DNA of 64,000 nucleotides from Bedellia somnulentella. Taxonomy: Eukaryota > Arthropoda > Insecta > Lepidoptera > Bedelliidae. The translations under genes and the position numbers were made by a program. Below the pieces are notes generated by a model that saw only the letters and a list, made by a program, of their open reading frames with translations, had not been told where the DNA came from and searched no databases. Location of the stretch: NCBI GenBank assembly GCA_963576735.1, contig OY755175.1, positions 2,496,401 through 2,560,400 of the forward strand, in the 5' to 3' direction. Shown one piece after another: positions 34,801 to 45,800 of this stretch (position 1 is its first letter; every line of letters begins with the position of its first letter).

Positions 34801-37800
34801 TTATCACCTGGTGTTCAGAGTAATCACGTTTTCCTTCGACAGTGCTTTCACGTGATTGAGGTTGGGTGGGGCCTATCGCTGCTTTACGCATACACTGCCA
34901 CATGACTAAGTACAACACAGCCATATTAGGTTCCGTCACTCTCATCGTTAATAGCATGATGAAATAATCATAGCTATAACTGAAAAAATATATATTGTTG
35001 TAGGTTCGACTTAGGAGTCGAACTCACGTCTCCTGCTTTGAAGAAAGTGGTCTATGCATTGAGCCATCTGGTTAATCTTATCGCGTTACACAAAAACAAA
35101 GTCATCGTACTTATGCCACATATTATGTTAACTCGTGGCGTGCAATATTTCTCACGATTATGAGTTATTTAATGTCGGATCAGACAAGCACAAACCACTC
35201 AAACTGGAAAAACCCGGGGGAGGAGTTAACAACCTTCGTTTATTTCACAATCTCGTGATCTTTCAACTTCCAAAAGTAGCTGAGGTATTAAAAATTTTCA
35301 AGTTCTGGCTATCCCATCTTGGGATTTATAACCGTGATTATATTTCTTAAACGTCTTGTTTATACTCATGCCGTTGATTCCCATGGATCAAACAGGTATT
35401 GATTGCTACTTTGATCCTGGCAGATCTTTCATCAATCATCTGATACAATCCTAAATGCATTGCAGCTATTCTAGACACGAAAAGACCTCTGCTGGCATGA
35501 ATCTCGTCTTGGTCTAATACAGGAAGCATTAGACAAACTCATAACGCGCTTAGTAGCTAACTTACGCAGTCAATAACGTCGATTTCTAATTGATTATACC
35601 ATGAAGAGATTAAACCAATAGCATTTTTTTCTCGTTTATATTAAGATTATACATTATATGGTGTATTTTCTTCGACAATACCATATGTAGGGTCGATGTA
35701 ACTGAGAGTATAAGACGATATGATTATTGAAAGAAACGATAGAACGAGTTCGAACAAAAACGAAAAAATAAACCTAGGTCTCGCATTATTTGAATGTTTT
35801 TGTTCATGAAAACCTAGGTCTCGCAGTTCGCAGTTCTAAGAATTTCATCCATACCGTTTAGTAAGGAATTTAGAGAACAATAATAAACTTGAATCAATAA
35901 CTGAAATACAGTTGTATTATATAATAATATTTCTACTACCAAAAAAGAATATATTGGTACAGGATAAGCTTAAAACCATTTTGGATGTTAACTGTAATAA
36001 CTTTCCGTGCGTTATCTCTAATCTACTTAAATCGATACGGCTTTTCAATTCGAAGAAGATTATATACTTACATACATATACTCACGGCTATATTTCCCTA
36101 GAAGGGGTAACCAGAACTAAGGGATTATAAATTCCTCAGCCACTTTTGGAAGTTAAGTGGGGAAAAGATGGTGAAAATAAAGGTTTTTGGTGATGGGTCT
36201 CCAACCGCATCGCTCAAAAATCCAATAAAAAGCCCCAATACCCTTAGTCGCCTCTTACGACACCCACGGTAGAAAGGGGTAGCGACATTCTAAGCCGGCA
36301 CTACACGGCAATTATATACTTCTATACTAAAAATACTTATTTTCTTCCAAAAAACCTTTAGTGAGTTTGTTTTCAAAAGCCTATTTCTTTCCATGTTATC
36401 TACATACCACAAAGGGATATAAATATGCAGCAATTATCACCAAACTTTTTAATGAGCAGTAACACTTAGCGGTAATACATTTTGATGGAAAGTCAGTTAT
36501 TCCGGAAATGTCGACGGAACTTAAAAACGCCACTAAAATCCCAGCAGTCAATCTATTTCCATCGGGCGCCATCTTAGAAACGCGGGTAAATATAAAATTT
36601 CAAAGGGCATTAACATTGAGTGATTTGTCTCCAATATTAACTCGCGTGACGTTTCCTGCTTCATTATTGGTACTATATGTTGTGTCATATCGTATATTAT
36701 CTTATTATGTTTCCTTTGGATGTCTTCACAGAACATTTGATGCTGACAGATGGTTTATAAGCGCTGGAGTTGAATAGGCATAGCGTAAGATGCATTAGTT
36801 GAAAATATAAGAAAAGTAATGATCTGTATCGTCTATAATTTTTTTGTAGCCTTAATTTGAATGAAACTTAGCAAATAGTCTCAATTAAAATCAGACAATA
36901 TATTTAACCTTATAGTGTTTGCTTAGAATGACGCTAACCCATTACGTCCTGTGGGTGTCCTACGAGGGATTTTAAGTGAATGTGAGACCATCCATCGGTT
37001 ATTTTACTTTTCCCTACTAAAATTTCTAAAGAAGCTGAGTAATTTCGAATTCTGTGAGAATAAAGTCGATTTCTGATCCCGAGTGAAACAAAAAAAAAGT
37101 TGTTTTTTACGAAATAAGTAATAAAAAATTATAATTCACATTTTTGAATCAATGGTGATATAACTGAAAGCTATTTACAAATAAAAGCTCAATCATAAGA
37201 TATTGCTAATATTTAAAAAAAATGACACTACTCCGTATATATATTTTTTTGTAAAGTATTAAGGTTGAGTGTAAGCAACTTTTACCTAACTGGAAACGGA
37301 GATTCACAAGCAAAATAATTTCGAACAGAGTACCCATATAAATTACCAACATTTAAACCCTAATAAGAAAAAAAGCGTTTGAATAATACGCTTACAACCT
37401 TAATACGACTCGGGTCAAACCACAGTTCACAGCAAATAATAATACGAGGCACAATTCACCAAATACCAAAGTGTTCCAACGCGCGAGGCAGTCTGTCCCT
37501 TCATTAAGCAGTTATTTCGGTAAGTATTCCTCGAACCCGTCCGTCTAGCCTAATGCGTATCCGTTGATTGTCACCTCATTAACACTGCTAATTGTTACAT
37601 TGCAGCGAGGTTATTTGGAAGCATTGTTGATTGATTCGTCTTAAACAAATAACGAGATATACTGTATACAAATAAGGTCAGAAATTGGTACAATGCTACT
37701 GAGAGATCCGAGGCAATTAAAGTGATTAGTGGGTTATCGAAATAAAACCTATCACCCCTCATCTTCCAAATGATATAAATTATGATAAATCTCTGGCTTT

Positions 37801-40487
37801 ATTTTTTCGAGATTATAACCGTGAGTGTAGGTCCGAGCAAAAATTTAATTAAGAGAAGGGAAAGAAAAACAAAACTATCACACGGAATTAAGCTCATTCT
37901 AGCATATATATATGAGCAATAAGATAAGGAAGCAACTGAGGTTTCTCATAGCTAACAAGCTATGAGAAACCTCAGATGACGGACTCAATTAAAAACGCCA
38001 ACATGTCATTAGAATGCTGTCTATCTCTACAATTAGCAATTCAGAAGATGCTACTAGTTTATCATCTACGTTTAATTGACATAGGTATACATACATCATA
38101 AGAGGACGTATATTAAATCACAGATATGACCAACTAAAATCGCAAGGAAAACAAAACAGACAACAGATTGACAGAAAACCACAACAAAGTTCGAAATTCG
38201 AACAGGAACTGCAAGTGTCAACGACCTTACGTGTTTTCGGCTGCACATCTCTGTCGGCTGCAAGTAGGCCCACATATAAATAGGTCGCATTGAACACGTT
38301 TAATTACATTAGCCGGTCGGAGCCACTCCTAAGTTGCGCATTATGTTTCGTACTGAACGTGAGGTGCTCGCGTGACGTCTGCCCAACTACGCTGGATGAG
38401 AAAGATCGATAAAAAAGACGTCGTGAAGGAACGTTATCTGAGCGATGTCGTGCTGGATATTGTATAACTTGCTTTGCTGAATGTACAAAACTATACATTT
38501 GCATATAGCTAGTATGGTATCTTATTTATTAGTTTCATGACTGACGGTACAAATAGCTTTACATATAATCTTTACATGAGTATGTTTCTAGTTGTAACTA
38601 GCCAGAGACAAACACTTCTAAAATCCGGGACAAGAGCAACACTATAACAAATATAATACATTGCCGAGTGAGTAGAGTACCTATGAATAGTTAACTTATA
38701 TGCAACAAAGTAAAGAGTTTTCGCACTTCCGAATCCCGTGGCCAGTTCGATTGAAAAGGAAACACGTTCAAGATAACAGAAACAAGTTCGGAATACAAAT
38801 GACTTGAATCATACGTAACGAACAAAAATAACATTTCAAGTGACAATTCGAGTTTAAAAGTGACTTCATTTTTATCGGACAAAGATAAATATTGGTATAC
38901 TGTTATCATCATCAGGGATTTTGCACGTTAAATAAATTTTTGATATCCCTTTGGCAATCGATCAATCTACTATCCTATTCCAGGCCCTTTGAGTAATACT
39001 TTCAATATGATTAAGCATTGAAATGCAGAAACAATAACAAAACTTACTAATCTAATCCATTAAACCTACCGGACATCAGGATCTGTCAGCAGACCAAACA
39101 GTGTGGAGATGAAACGAGGAGATTTACCAACGAAAATAGGTTACGTGACCGTGGTATCAATAACACAAACTGAATTTGCACTTTTTGAACCATATTAATG
39201 GGGAAAGGTATAATTACATCCCGTTATTATGTGGCTACAGCTCAAATAATTAAAATATATAAGCACTGCAGCTTGACAGATTATGATTAGCATACCAGTA
39301 CTTTGATTCCCTGTAAGGATTTTTGGGAGCAAGCATGCTGTTGAATACTAACTGTAAATTACCATCTTTCTCTGGTTTGCTTTGCTCAAAAGTATGACTC
39401 AATATCGAACCTGCATAGCAAACATCACTGATTTAGTGAAATAAACTATAAATATTGAATTTAAAACAATGCAAATGTTTAATGAAACTCATATAAACAA
39501 GTATCAATTAAAAGGCGTGTTTACAGCAGCCGCTACAACAGCCAATGTCAGAGAAATTGTTCGCTGTGTGAATTGGAAGGAACAATAACGCGGGTCAACG
39601 CCCTGTTATCTTTACAGTGAATATCTCAAACGTGCTTGAGTGAGACACGTTAGTATTACGAAACTGTCTTGAAGTCTCGGCTAATGTTTGAATGGGGTCT
39701 ACGTAACTAATTACGATGAATTATGAATGAATAGAGTGTGGTGCATTTAAACTGCTATAATTTATAGCAGTTTAAACATATAATGGCCTATAAACATATA
39801 CCTTTCAGTATTTAAGAAATAATGCATTTAAAATGTTAGCTTTCGAAATAGTTTGTGATTTACAAGTAGACATTGGAGGATAGTGCAGTTTTTGTTTAAA
39901 TATAAAATGAAATGATAAAATACTGCAGTAGATAGCATAAGTGTTCCAGAAATCCTATAATCATCATAAAACGTAACATCTTAGAAACGTGACTATTTTA
40001 ATAGTGAAATACCAGCTAAAATGCATTTCTTAGTAGCAGCTTTCTTTGTAACAATAATATATTCACGCATACTCGAATAATGCAGATTTGAATGATGATG
40101 ACAAGTATGAATAATAATCATTCAATTAGCATTGTAGTAGAAAGAAATGTTTAACAACGCATAGTTTTAATATAATACAACAAAAAAGTCCTAGGTTGAA
40201 AATTAAATTACCCTGTCGAAGGGTATTTTTACACCAGAGGGTAGAACTCAAAAAACATTGTTACAATTATACGCTTATCTTATGCTATACATCAGACTGG
40301 CCGATACTTTCCCATTATTTGAAATCTCTGACCCCGCGTCCCTTCCATACTTTCGCCGCAACGTAGAGTAAAGCAATGATAGATCACCAACCTCATGATC
40401 TCTGTAGAAAGGTTCCTGCAGGTTGTCCGGCACCCGGTTGTTGAAAGCCTTCGAGAGCAGCCATTTGATTGAAGCTCTCTGCTTTGA
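22712..40487 (-). CDS. Patronin: Patronin/CAMSAP, microtubule minus-end-binding protein (incomplete assembly)
   Basis: Cytoplasmic protein that binds and protects microtubule minus ends. Exons on - in transcript order: 40487-40392, 31403-31188, 29756-29565, 28921-28677, 28278-28187, 25853-25680 (tentative), a linker exon ending at 24743, 23502-23220 and 22856-22712. Phases agree at every junction that can be tested. The first five exons encode the CAMSAP-type calponin-homology domain; the last two encode the CKK domain, which binds between tubulin subunits at the minus end. About 500 residues are visible, against well over 1000 usual in the family. The coiled-coil linker is missing, and the 200-N gap at 24803-25002 lies exactly there. 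Introns reach 9 kb. Identity is very strong from family knowledge. Confidence 0.93.
23220..23502 (-). CDS. Patronin: Patronin exon: CKK domain core
   Basis: 283 nt between CCCCAG and GTAAGT. It starts (G)PRLYKQPATKSNRGIM, continues NAVEYCVFPG, and includes HFLVLFRDAGCQFRALY and GTGPKSVNDRM. This is the diagnostic CAMSAP CKK core. Confidence 0.96.
23580..23702 (+). mobile_element. Small retroposon with 13-bp target duplication and tRNA T-arm
   Basis: AAGAGATATAACG is at 23567-23579 and again at 23703-23715. The left part shares GTTCATGAAAACCTCATG with the repeat at 16363. The right part has GCGGGTTCGATTCCCGC, a perfect T arm, followed by TTCTTTCCTTTATTTATT, which is the reverse of the A-rich tail at 16363. 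The halves therefore point in opposite directions, as in twin-priming or a composite insertion. Confidence 0.7.
24483..24670. repeat. MITE-like inverted repeat in a Patronin intron
   Basis: 10-bp ends GTGCAAGGTT and AACCTTGCAC enclose an inner inverted pair around CATAAGGGCTTATACACAAA (24514-24534 and 24581-24602). No target duplication seen. Confidence 0.5.
24743..24802 (-). CDS. Patronin: Patronin linker exon, cut by an assembly gap
   Basis: It ends at donor GTGAGT in the phase needed by the CKK exon, and reads HNDDNSDASSQHSSIMDYSG, the conserved lead into the CKK domain. Its 5' side disappears into the Ns at 24803. Confidence 0.85.
24803..25002. other. Assembly gap of 200 Ns
   Basis: Exactly 200 Ns, a conventional placeholder, so the true size is unknown. 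It truncates a Patronin exon. ORFs running through it are artefacts. Confidence 1.
25680..25853 (-). CDS. Patronin: Putative Patronin linker exon, Cys/Pro-rich
   Basis: 174 nt on - that stay open. It enters with two bases and leaves with one, exactly matching the exon at 28187 (leaves one base, completing Asp). The donor is ACAG/GTACCC. It encodes VCERCGREGKLVTWWSVERG, a proline run and ERDCAAPPF. GC content is far above the surrounding intron. The acceptor TTAAG lacks a good pyrimidine tract. I do not recognise the peptide; assignment rests on strand, position and phase. Confidence 0.55.
25854..28186 (-). other. Patronin intron, no further exon recognised
   Basis: GC-richer near 25860-26520, then AT-rich. 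Short ORFs near 26280-26490 occur on both strands and look random. Confidence 0.5.
28187..28278 (-). CDS. Patronin: Patronin exon: end of CH domain
   Basis: Lies between TTTCAG and GTAAGT. It encodes SMRQNLIAMLADLFNLLEVH and then PVKSVKQPSI, the last helix and exit of the CAMSAP CH domain. Confidence 0.93.
28677..28921 (-). CDS. Patronin: Patronin exon: CH domain, second half
   Basis: 245 nt between TTCCAG and GTGTGT. It encodes LVKNLQELCDGTALAVVISF, YCPD, RMASIQDCLHNLMLVYQFC and LPEDVTYMRG. LCDG and the DCLHNL block are typical CAMSAP CH motifs. Confidence 0.94.
29342..29509 (-). pseudogene. Decayed partial tandem copy of a Patronin exon and intron
   Basis: Covers the last 33 codons of the exon at 29565-29756 plus its intron start. 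The donor (ACTGAG/GTAATG) is kept. The copy has an in-frame TAG (29488-29490) and lost nine bases of the NAACAA segment. Repeated flanks (GTGGAAT...GCACAA at 29342 and 29510) show a tandem duplication of about 168 bp. Confidence 0.85.
29565..29756 (-). CDS. Patronin: Patronin exon: CH domain, middle
   Basis: 64 codons between TTGCAG and GTAATG. It encodes SAHMCVTEALMALYCREVVT, then DGLLSWINAACAAS. A poly-G/C run precedes the acceptor. A damaged partial copy lies just downstream in the intron (29342-29509). Confidence 0.94.
30738..30960 (-). repeat. Degenerate SINE S1 copy with 30-bp tandem at its tail end
   Basis: The unit ATCTGCAGAATACATC...GGCTATAAAT is repeated at 30738-30767 and 30768-30797, then a decayed S1 body follows (AAATTCCTCTGCCAC, CTCCAACCGAATAGCC). 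Confidence 0.6.
31188..31403 (-). CDS. Patronin: Patronin exon: CH domain, first half
   Basis: 72 codons between TTCCAG and GTGAGC. It encodes DQEHLKPPIVGGLANAELYC, MYSDPNYHSLNHWNILQTLA and TETVLIQTNPLKL. These are hallmark CAMSAP residues. Confidence 0.95.
32035..32291 (+). mobile_element. SINE S1 copy with 10-bp target duplication
   Basis: Flanked by ATTTACCCTT (32025-32034 and 32292-32301). It has the 5' end TGCCGTGTAGTGTCGGC, B-box-like GGTTGGAGACC, and 3' end GCCGTGAGTATATG followed by (TATG)n. This copy defines both ends of the family. Confidence 0.87.
32400..32480 (-). repeat. SINE S1 tail fragment
   Basis: TACTCACAGCCATAAATCCC, then GAGGTAGCCAACGC, CTAGAAACTTCTCAGCC. Confidence 0.6.
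33511..33554. repeat. Perfect 16-bp hairpin with 12-base loop
   Basis: AATTTACTACCCAACC at 33511-33526 and its exact complement at 33539-33554. It lies in the large Patronin intron. Confidence 0.9.
34770..34935 (-). repeat. SINE S2 copy, diverged
   Basis: TTCACGGCGTATATA, AGAGTAATCACG, CGACAGTGCTTTCACGTGAT and GGGCCTATCGCTG match the S2 order. Confidence 0.55.
34999..35085 (-). repeat. tRNA-derived SINE head
   Basis: On - ATGGCTCAATGCATAGACC is a D-arm/A box and GAGTTCGACTCC a B box about 40 bases later. It is close to a tRNA in length, with GGAGACGTGAGTTC shared with 15262-15345. The acceptor stem does not pair well. Confidence 0.6.
35215..35345 (+). repeat. SINE S1 3' half, diverged
   Basis: AACTTCCAAAAGTAGCTGAG, GTTCTGGCTATCCC and GGGATTTATAACCGTGATTA correspond to the 3' half of S1. 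Confidence 0.6.
36070..36310 (-). mobile_element. SINE S1 copy with 11-bp target duplication
   Basis: ATTATATACTT is at 36059-36069 and 36311-36321. The body runs from the CATACATATACTCACGGC tail to the GCCGGCACTACACGGC start. Confidence 0.87.
36915..37075 (+). repeat. Degenerate SINE S1 copy
   Basis: GCTTAGAATGACGCTAACCC, CCTGTGGGTGTCC and TTCTAAAGAAGCTGAGTAAT follow S1 order with large losses. Confidence 0.5.
37936..37975. repeat. Perfect 18-bp hairpin with 4-base loop
   Basis: CTGAGGTTTCTCATAGCT (37936-37953), loop AACA, then the exact complement (37958-37975). Confidence 0.95.
39746..39776. repeat. Perfect 31-bp palindrome
   Basis: TTTAAACTGCTATAA (39746-39760), one central T, and the exact complement (39762-39776). 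Confidence 0.95.
40392..40487 (-). CDS. Patronin: Patronin exon: N-terminal lead into CH domain
   Basis: 32 codons between TTCCAG and GTTGGT. It encodes SKQRASIKWLLSKAFNNRVP and LQEPFYRDHE, the conserved beginning of Patronin proteins. No start codon here, so at least one more exon lies upstream. Confidence 0.94.
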
Positions 40488-43094
40488 CTGGAACAATGAA
40501 AAACATCATTAATTATAAATAATACATGGATCACGGTAACACATATGCATAAGATTATAGTCTGGTAACTCTTCTAGTACATAACCCTTTAATGAAATTA
40601 TTTAATTTCTTGTTTTTGTAGTTCGTATTTGAGAATAAGTATAGTTAAAATTCTTCTATCCATCAATTCAAATATTTTATTGCTCATTATTTTCTTAATT
40701 CTATACCAATTTCTAAACTTTTATCTGAGCTACGCACTAAAAATTTACAAATAATGTATTTTTAAGTATGAAGATGTATTAAAATGATGTATTAAACAAA
40801 AAAAACATCAAGACTTTCTTTAGAACAACAAATACTTTGTAATAGATATGTATATATTCAAACATCTGAAAACGAATGTTACAAAGCGAAAATAGTACAA
40901 TCTAACTAAAAGACCAGCATCTAATTCAGTGAAAGTAAATTTTTAGATCGGACATTCTGACTCCGAGAGCGTCAAGAAACATTTCTTATTTTGATTAATA
41001 GACTTAATTACGTCCGAGAAATGAAATGTTGCTATCTTTATGCAGTTTAACTAGAACTGCGAGTTCTGGCTTAGATTGTATACTTTATGCGAAACAGGTT
41101 GAAACGCATTCTTGGTCAGAATTTCAGTTGGTGTCGATTGTAGGTTTTAATTAGCACTGTAAAAGTCTCCTATCTATTTTAACAATATCTTGAAAACAAG
41201 CATTTCCTTTTTCTCATTGATTTCGAATGTCGGAAAATAAATGCAAAATATTAATTTGTATAAGTGGTTTATGATACTTCTTAACGAATCACTTTTCTTT
41301 ATAATATAATCATTACCAGCTAAAAGCCGTACTGGCTGGACATAAGCCTCACATAAAGAGGTCCATCTTGTGGAAAAGGCTCAAGAAACACAAAATGGTA
41401 TTCAAAGTTTCAGCAGTGATATATAAAATATAAATATATGTTATTGTTCATATTCAAAGAACTGTTTCGTTTACCCAGAAGTATTATAGCATTGCTTTCG
41501 CAGTATGATTTGACCCTTTTTTCGAAAATACCTTTTTTAGTAAACTTTCAAATTCTTACTACGATAAATAAATATATTTTCGCTGGATCGGTAATTATAC
41601 TTCAACATAAAATACATATGATTTTTCATCACCTCCTAGGTAATGTCCGCATTGAAAGGATCGTTCTTACCTACTAGTTACTAGTGACTAGTATCAATAT
41701 ATCTAGCAATAGAACTGCCATAACTTCATACATAAAACTAAGCATTTAAAATCTTATAACCTACATTTATGTTATTGGTTCAATCAGTGATAAGCAATAA
41801 CTCGTAATAATCAAGAAGCTATTTTACATTACACAACACATGAAGGCACGTTGATTTTAACTGCCCGTCCTAATTTATAAACGGTACCATCTATTTCTAT
41901 TAAAATCTCATTACGCTCCATACGGAACAATCATTGAGTTTCATCTGTTTAGTTTGATATCTAAATTGACCAAGTTCATACAAATATAATTATCTCACCG
42001 CTGAAAAATGTTACAGTATTATTAGTTTTCGTATAGTACCGCATACCTTGTTATATAGGTTTAAAATAGAGCAGTGAGGACATAGTATATGGAACATTTA
42101 GGAATCTGCAGCTTTGTAACTGACTTACGGTCCGCCCTAGCTTCGAAAGGTTAGCAATGCTTCTCATATACGTATTTTAGGCTTTGACACTCAGAAATAA
42201 AAAATACTCACTTTTTGCCCGCGACTACATTTTTTTGCATTAGGTTTAAATCCAAAATTGAAAATTGCTCGCGAGCGAATCAATTCAATCTCGTGACTGA
42301 CACATTTGCGTGCGCTTTTACTCCAGCAAAATCTATCTAATCCAGTTATGGAAAATATATGAGTTTTCGGTAAAACTTCAGATGGAGACCTTCAATGTGA
42401 TACCTGAACTAATTTTCTAGCTCTTAGCATCGCTACTCAGGCTGGTTCACAAAATCCACCCTCTCTCGTTTAATATATAAGGATGTTGTACTCGTGAAAG
42501 AAGTGATGATAGCATTCTGTAATGTAATGTATTTATTACCTCTTTATAAGAAAGGAAAGTAAGACTATGCTATTTGTAATCCATCTACCCACAATTATTT
42601 ATTTCGTCATTATCAGGCGACAAAAATAGCCAAGAAACCTCAAGTTTAAGGCAACAGAACAGATGGAAAGAATAAATAAGGAAGCCAAATTTAATTATCG
42701 GCTCACCCATACAATATCAAAACTCCATCCTTTCAGTAACGCATCAAGAAGTACCAACCCGCTTCCTAAATGGTTTCCGAAAATATCAATGGTCATTATT
42801 TGAGCTACAAATCATAAGTCACTCGGCGAGCGCGTGCTCTTGCATAATGTGCACGCAGCAGCGACACAGATTGATCCTTCCAGTTTAAATTGATCTCAAC
42901 ATACATACATATATTTATTTATTTATTTATTGCATTCCATAGCTATTACATGGTTACAAATTTTATAACAATACAACACTATGGACCTTGTTCAGGCACA
43001 GCAATATGAGAGAGGACGGCATTTTTGTATTATATTATATAACCCGTATTTAATTTATACTCAGCATGTAGGTAAAATATATGATATTTATATA

Positions 43095-43345
43095 ATAGTC
43101 TATGTTTATACTCACGGCCATATATCCCAAAAATGGGTAGCCAGAGCTTCAGAGCTAGAAACTCCTCAGCCACATTGGGAAGTTCATAGGGGACAAGATG
43201 GTAGGAATGGTAGGAATCGTTAGTGATGAGTTGCCAACTAAATCGCATAAAGACCACTTAAAAAAGCCCCATACCGTTATTCGCCTCTTACGACACCCGT
43301 AGGTAGAAAGGGATAGTGACATTCTAAGCCGGTACTACGCGGAAT
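43095..43345 (-). mobile_element. SINE S1 copy
   Basis: TACTCACGGCCATATATCCC, GGGTAGCCAGAGCTTCAG, CGCCTCTTACGACACCC and CTAAGCCGGTACTACGCGG. A short GGTAGGAAT duplication lies inside. Confidence 0.75.
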
Positions 43346-43564
43346 CTGAACCTTAACTGAAAACACGAACATTGCTATGTGGTTAACTGTACACGTGTTG
43401 AATATAGAAGTACTGAAAGACAGTTTCCTGGTTGGGGAAGTGTGTAGAATTGACCGCATTGTTCTCAGTCGTTTCGTATGTGATTGGGATAAAATGCATG
43501 ACCTAGTTACAAGTGTAGATAGAAATTAAATTTTCGGACCGTTTATCAAAAATAACAGTCTCAT

Positions 43565-43677
43565 TCATTAATAATAATTTCAGAGACCCTCAGCGGGTTG
43601 GCTAAATATGGCAATTTAATGACATCTATTAAGTTAATTTCAATGTTTGACAGCACGAAGTCTGTCGGATCAGCTAG
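43565..43677 (+). mobile_element. Decayed Helitron 3' end
   Basis: CACGAAGTCTGTCGG, then CAGCTAG at 43671-43677 followed by T, matches the Helitron 3' hairpin/CTAG pattern seen at 61631. The 5' end is not found. Confidence 0.4.
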
Positions 43678-45339
43678 TATTGTATATAACCTCTTGTTTT
43701 TTTTCCCTTTTTGAAACAGTATCTTTTAGAAAATAACTCCTTAGCGGACTTGTCTAATAAAATTACCAATTCGTCAGTATTTATTTGCTAAGTTATACTA
43801 AGTAGGTCATAGTCTTCAACTCATGAGAGACACAGATAGCAATCAAATTTTCTTTGAATCTTTTTACGAACTTAGTCTAGTAATCTTTCCTAATACTTTC
43901 ATGCACGAGACCATAACATATACCAAGTGGAGCGAGCAGGCCTCTCTCTGCAAATGACTTTACTAATTAATTGCGCGGCAATTAGCAAAATCATCATTTT
44001 ACTACCACATTTCACTCTTATTTCAACAATAAATTATACACCTCGTCTGCGACATAAACTATGCATATGACTCTCTCAAACGGGCAATTTATGCGTTTAT
44101 GGTAACTGTGATACTAAGGAGAAACATAATATTGGCGTCACAAACAATGCAGACAAAAGGTACTTAGAGAGTCTTAAATCTTAGCAAACAAAGCTTTCTT
44201 GGTCGTGAAAGAGTATCAAGTAACCAGGGGTGAGATAGCGTCTGACCACAACACTGATGCAGTTCACAGATAACCGTGATACTCACAAGAATTAGTTTGC
44301 TGTATCGAATTGAACATGATACCGCTGCTGTATCGATTGAAGCTATTAGTCGATTTGCTGTAGTTGTCGATGAAATTGTCGGACAAGTTCGGAACCAGAT
44401 AGGTGCGTTGGCACCTGCACCCACGCCGAGTTCTGAGGTCAAACGCCCACGACCGCCTGCTGATCACTCCGAAACGATACCCGTACCATTTTTCGTCCCA
44501 AACAAATTATGTCCTGCAATCTGGTGTTTTATTTCGAAAGTGATTATAAAACGTTACTCCCTTGAAGCAACGCACCATAAGCCGGATAATAAACCACAAA
44601 AGGTTATAAATACTGCAAACCTTGGAACGTAAAAAACCGTTTGGCTTAGGAAAGGTAAGTGTTGCAATGTTTATCCGGTCCCAAGGTGATTAATGGAAAT
44701 AAGTTGAATTCTAAAACAGAGCTCGTATCAAACGAGTTTCAACTTTTCCCGATCCGATTATGCATGTGGGAGTGTTGTTTAAGAGCCATAATCATAGTGC
44801 TTAGCGTCGCGTGTCGGACTAATTAACAATTAGCGTTGCTTTTGCAGTAGTCGATGGTTCAGATGACTTCGTGAAGGAATTTTAATAAATAGACTGCACT
44901 GCTCGAGACCTGTTTGAGAGGTTTCTTACATTATGGACTCGATAGCGGATCGCTGGATAAGCTCGACCGATGGGATTAATTCATTTCATTACTATTTGAG
45001 TTATTTTAATTGATTACTTATTTAAAGCTCGATAATTTCATATAATAGTTTTAGAGTGTAGGCAGCATATATGATCATATTAGTACAAAAATTCTACACA
45101 ACATTTCGGATCGTCATAACATAAAACAGACCTTTTAAGGAAGGCTCAATCATGTCAATTCAGAGACAAAAATACTCAATCACGATACATAATTCATGGA
45201 AGGCAGCCGACGCGAGCACACATCCATATAATTGCACATAAATATCAGCGGAACTTCAGACAGCGTTCGATCACCATTTACGGTGTGACGGAAACAACAT
45301 GCCCGATATGGGATACCTATTTGTACACATATTTCAAAT

Positions 45340-45545
45340 TTGCTGTGTAGTGTCGACCGAGAATAGTTATATTATAACCCATAACTTTCCGCAAGTACCG
45401 TGTGAGGCGACCATGGGTATGGGGTCTTTTTAGAGATTGTAGAGCGATGTGGGTTGAGACCTATCGCCAGCGCTACTTTAGTTTTACTATCTTTACCCCC
45501 ACCTTCCAAAATCCGCTTTTTGGGATTAACAGTTGTGCGAATAGG
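45340..45545 (+). repeat. Degenerate SINE S1 copy
   Basis: GCTGTGTAGTGTCGACCGAG, GTGTGAGGCGACCATGGG, GGTTGAGACCTATCGCC, CCACCTTCCAAAAT. The 3' tail is eroded. Confidence 0.6.
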
Positions 45546-45707
45546 TTAATTTTAAATCTCGCCTTTTTGTTATTCCAGCATTAGCATGCCAAAAAGTATG
45601 CGTTTAGCAATCTAAGGCTGATTGATGGAATAGTGAGATTGCGCTATTATTTTATGGTGGAACTAATGGTGCAACCGTTCTAGGCGGCAGGAAACGAAAA
45701 AACTGAC

Positions 45708-45800
45708 CTTCTCTGAGTCATTCCATGATTCGCTGTGTCGAACCACTGGAGTGAGATTTGCATTAGTCATATTATTCTTTGTTTCTAACAATGCGATCAT
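45708..45800 (-). CDS. Patronin: Candidate first coding exon of Patronin
   Basis: Open on - from an upstream TAA to a good donor (GAGAAG/GTCAGT) in phase 0, as the exon at 40392 needs. Two starts are possible: 45800 (31 codons) or 45770 (21 codons, MTNANLTPVVRHSESWNDSE). Patronin N-termini vary, so similarity cannot confirm it. A weaker alternative of 13 codons is at 42129-42167. Confidence 0.35.

Larger units (their letters stand above)
31404..40391 (-). other. Large Patronin intron (9 kb)
   Basis: Holds the repeats and palindromes listed separately, and otherwise AT-rich sequence without supported exons. One 50-codon open stretch at 33888-34040 on - is discussed in the findings. Confidence 0.6.
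40488..45707 (-). other. Probable upstream Patronin intron or 5' region
   Basis: No confirmed exon. It contains (TTTA)n near 42910, an S1 copy at 43095, a Helitron end at about 43674 and short random ORFs. It would be an intron if the candidate exon at 45708 is real. Confidence 0.4.

Noticed and set aside
42129..42167. 13-codon alternative Patronin start exon on -
   Set aside because: The donor GTAAGT is good and phase fits, but the exon is tiny with a poor exon end (ACC); kept only as an alternative to 45708.
44276..44632. 118-codon ORF on +
   Set aside because: No signal peptide, domain or codon pattern typical of the real genes here; an overlapping ORF is open on the other strand.
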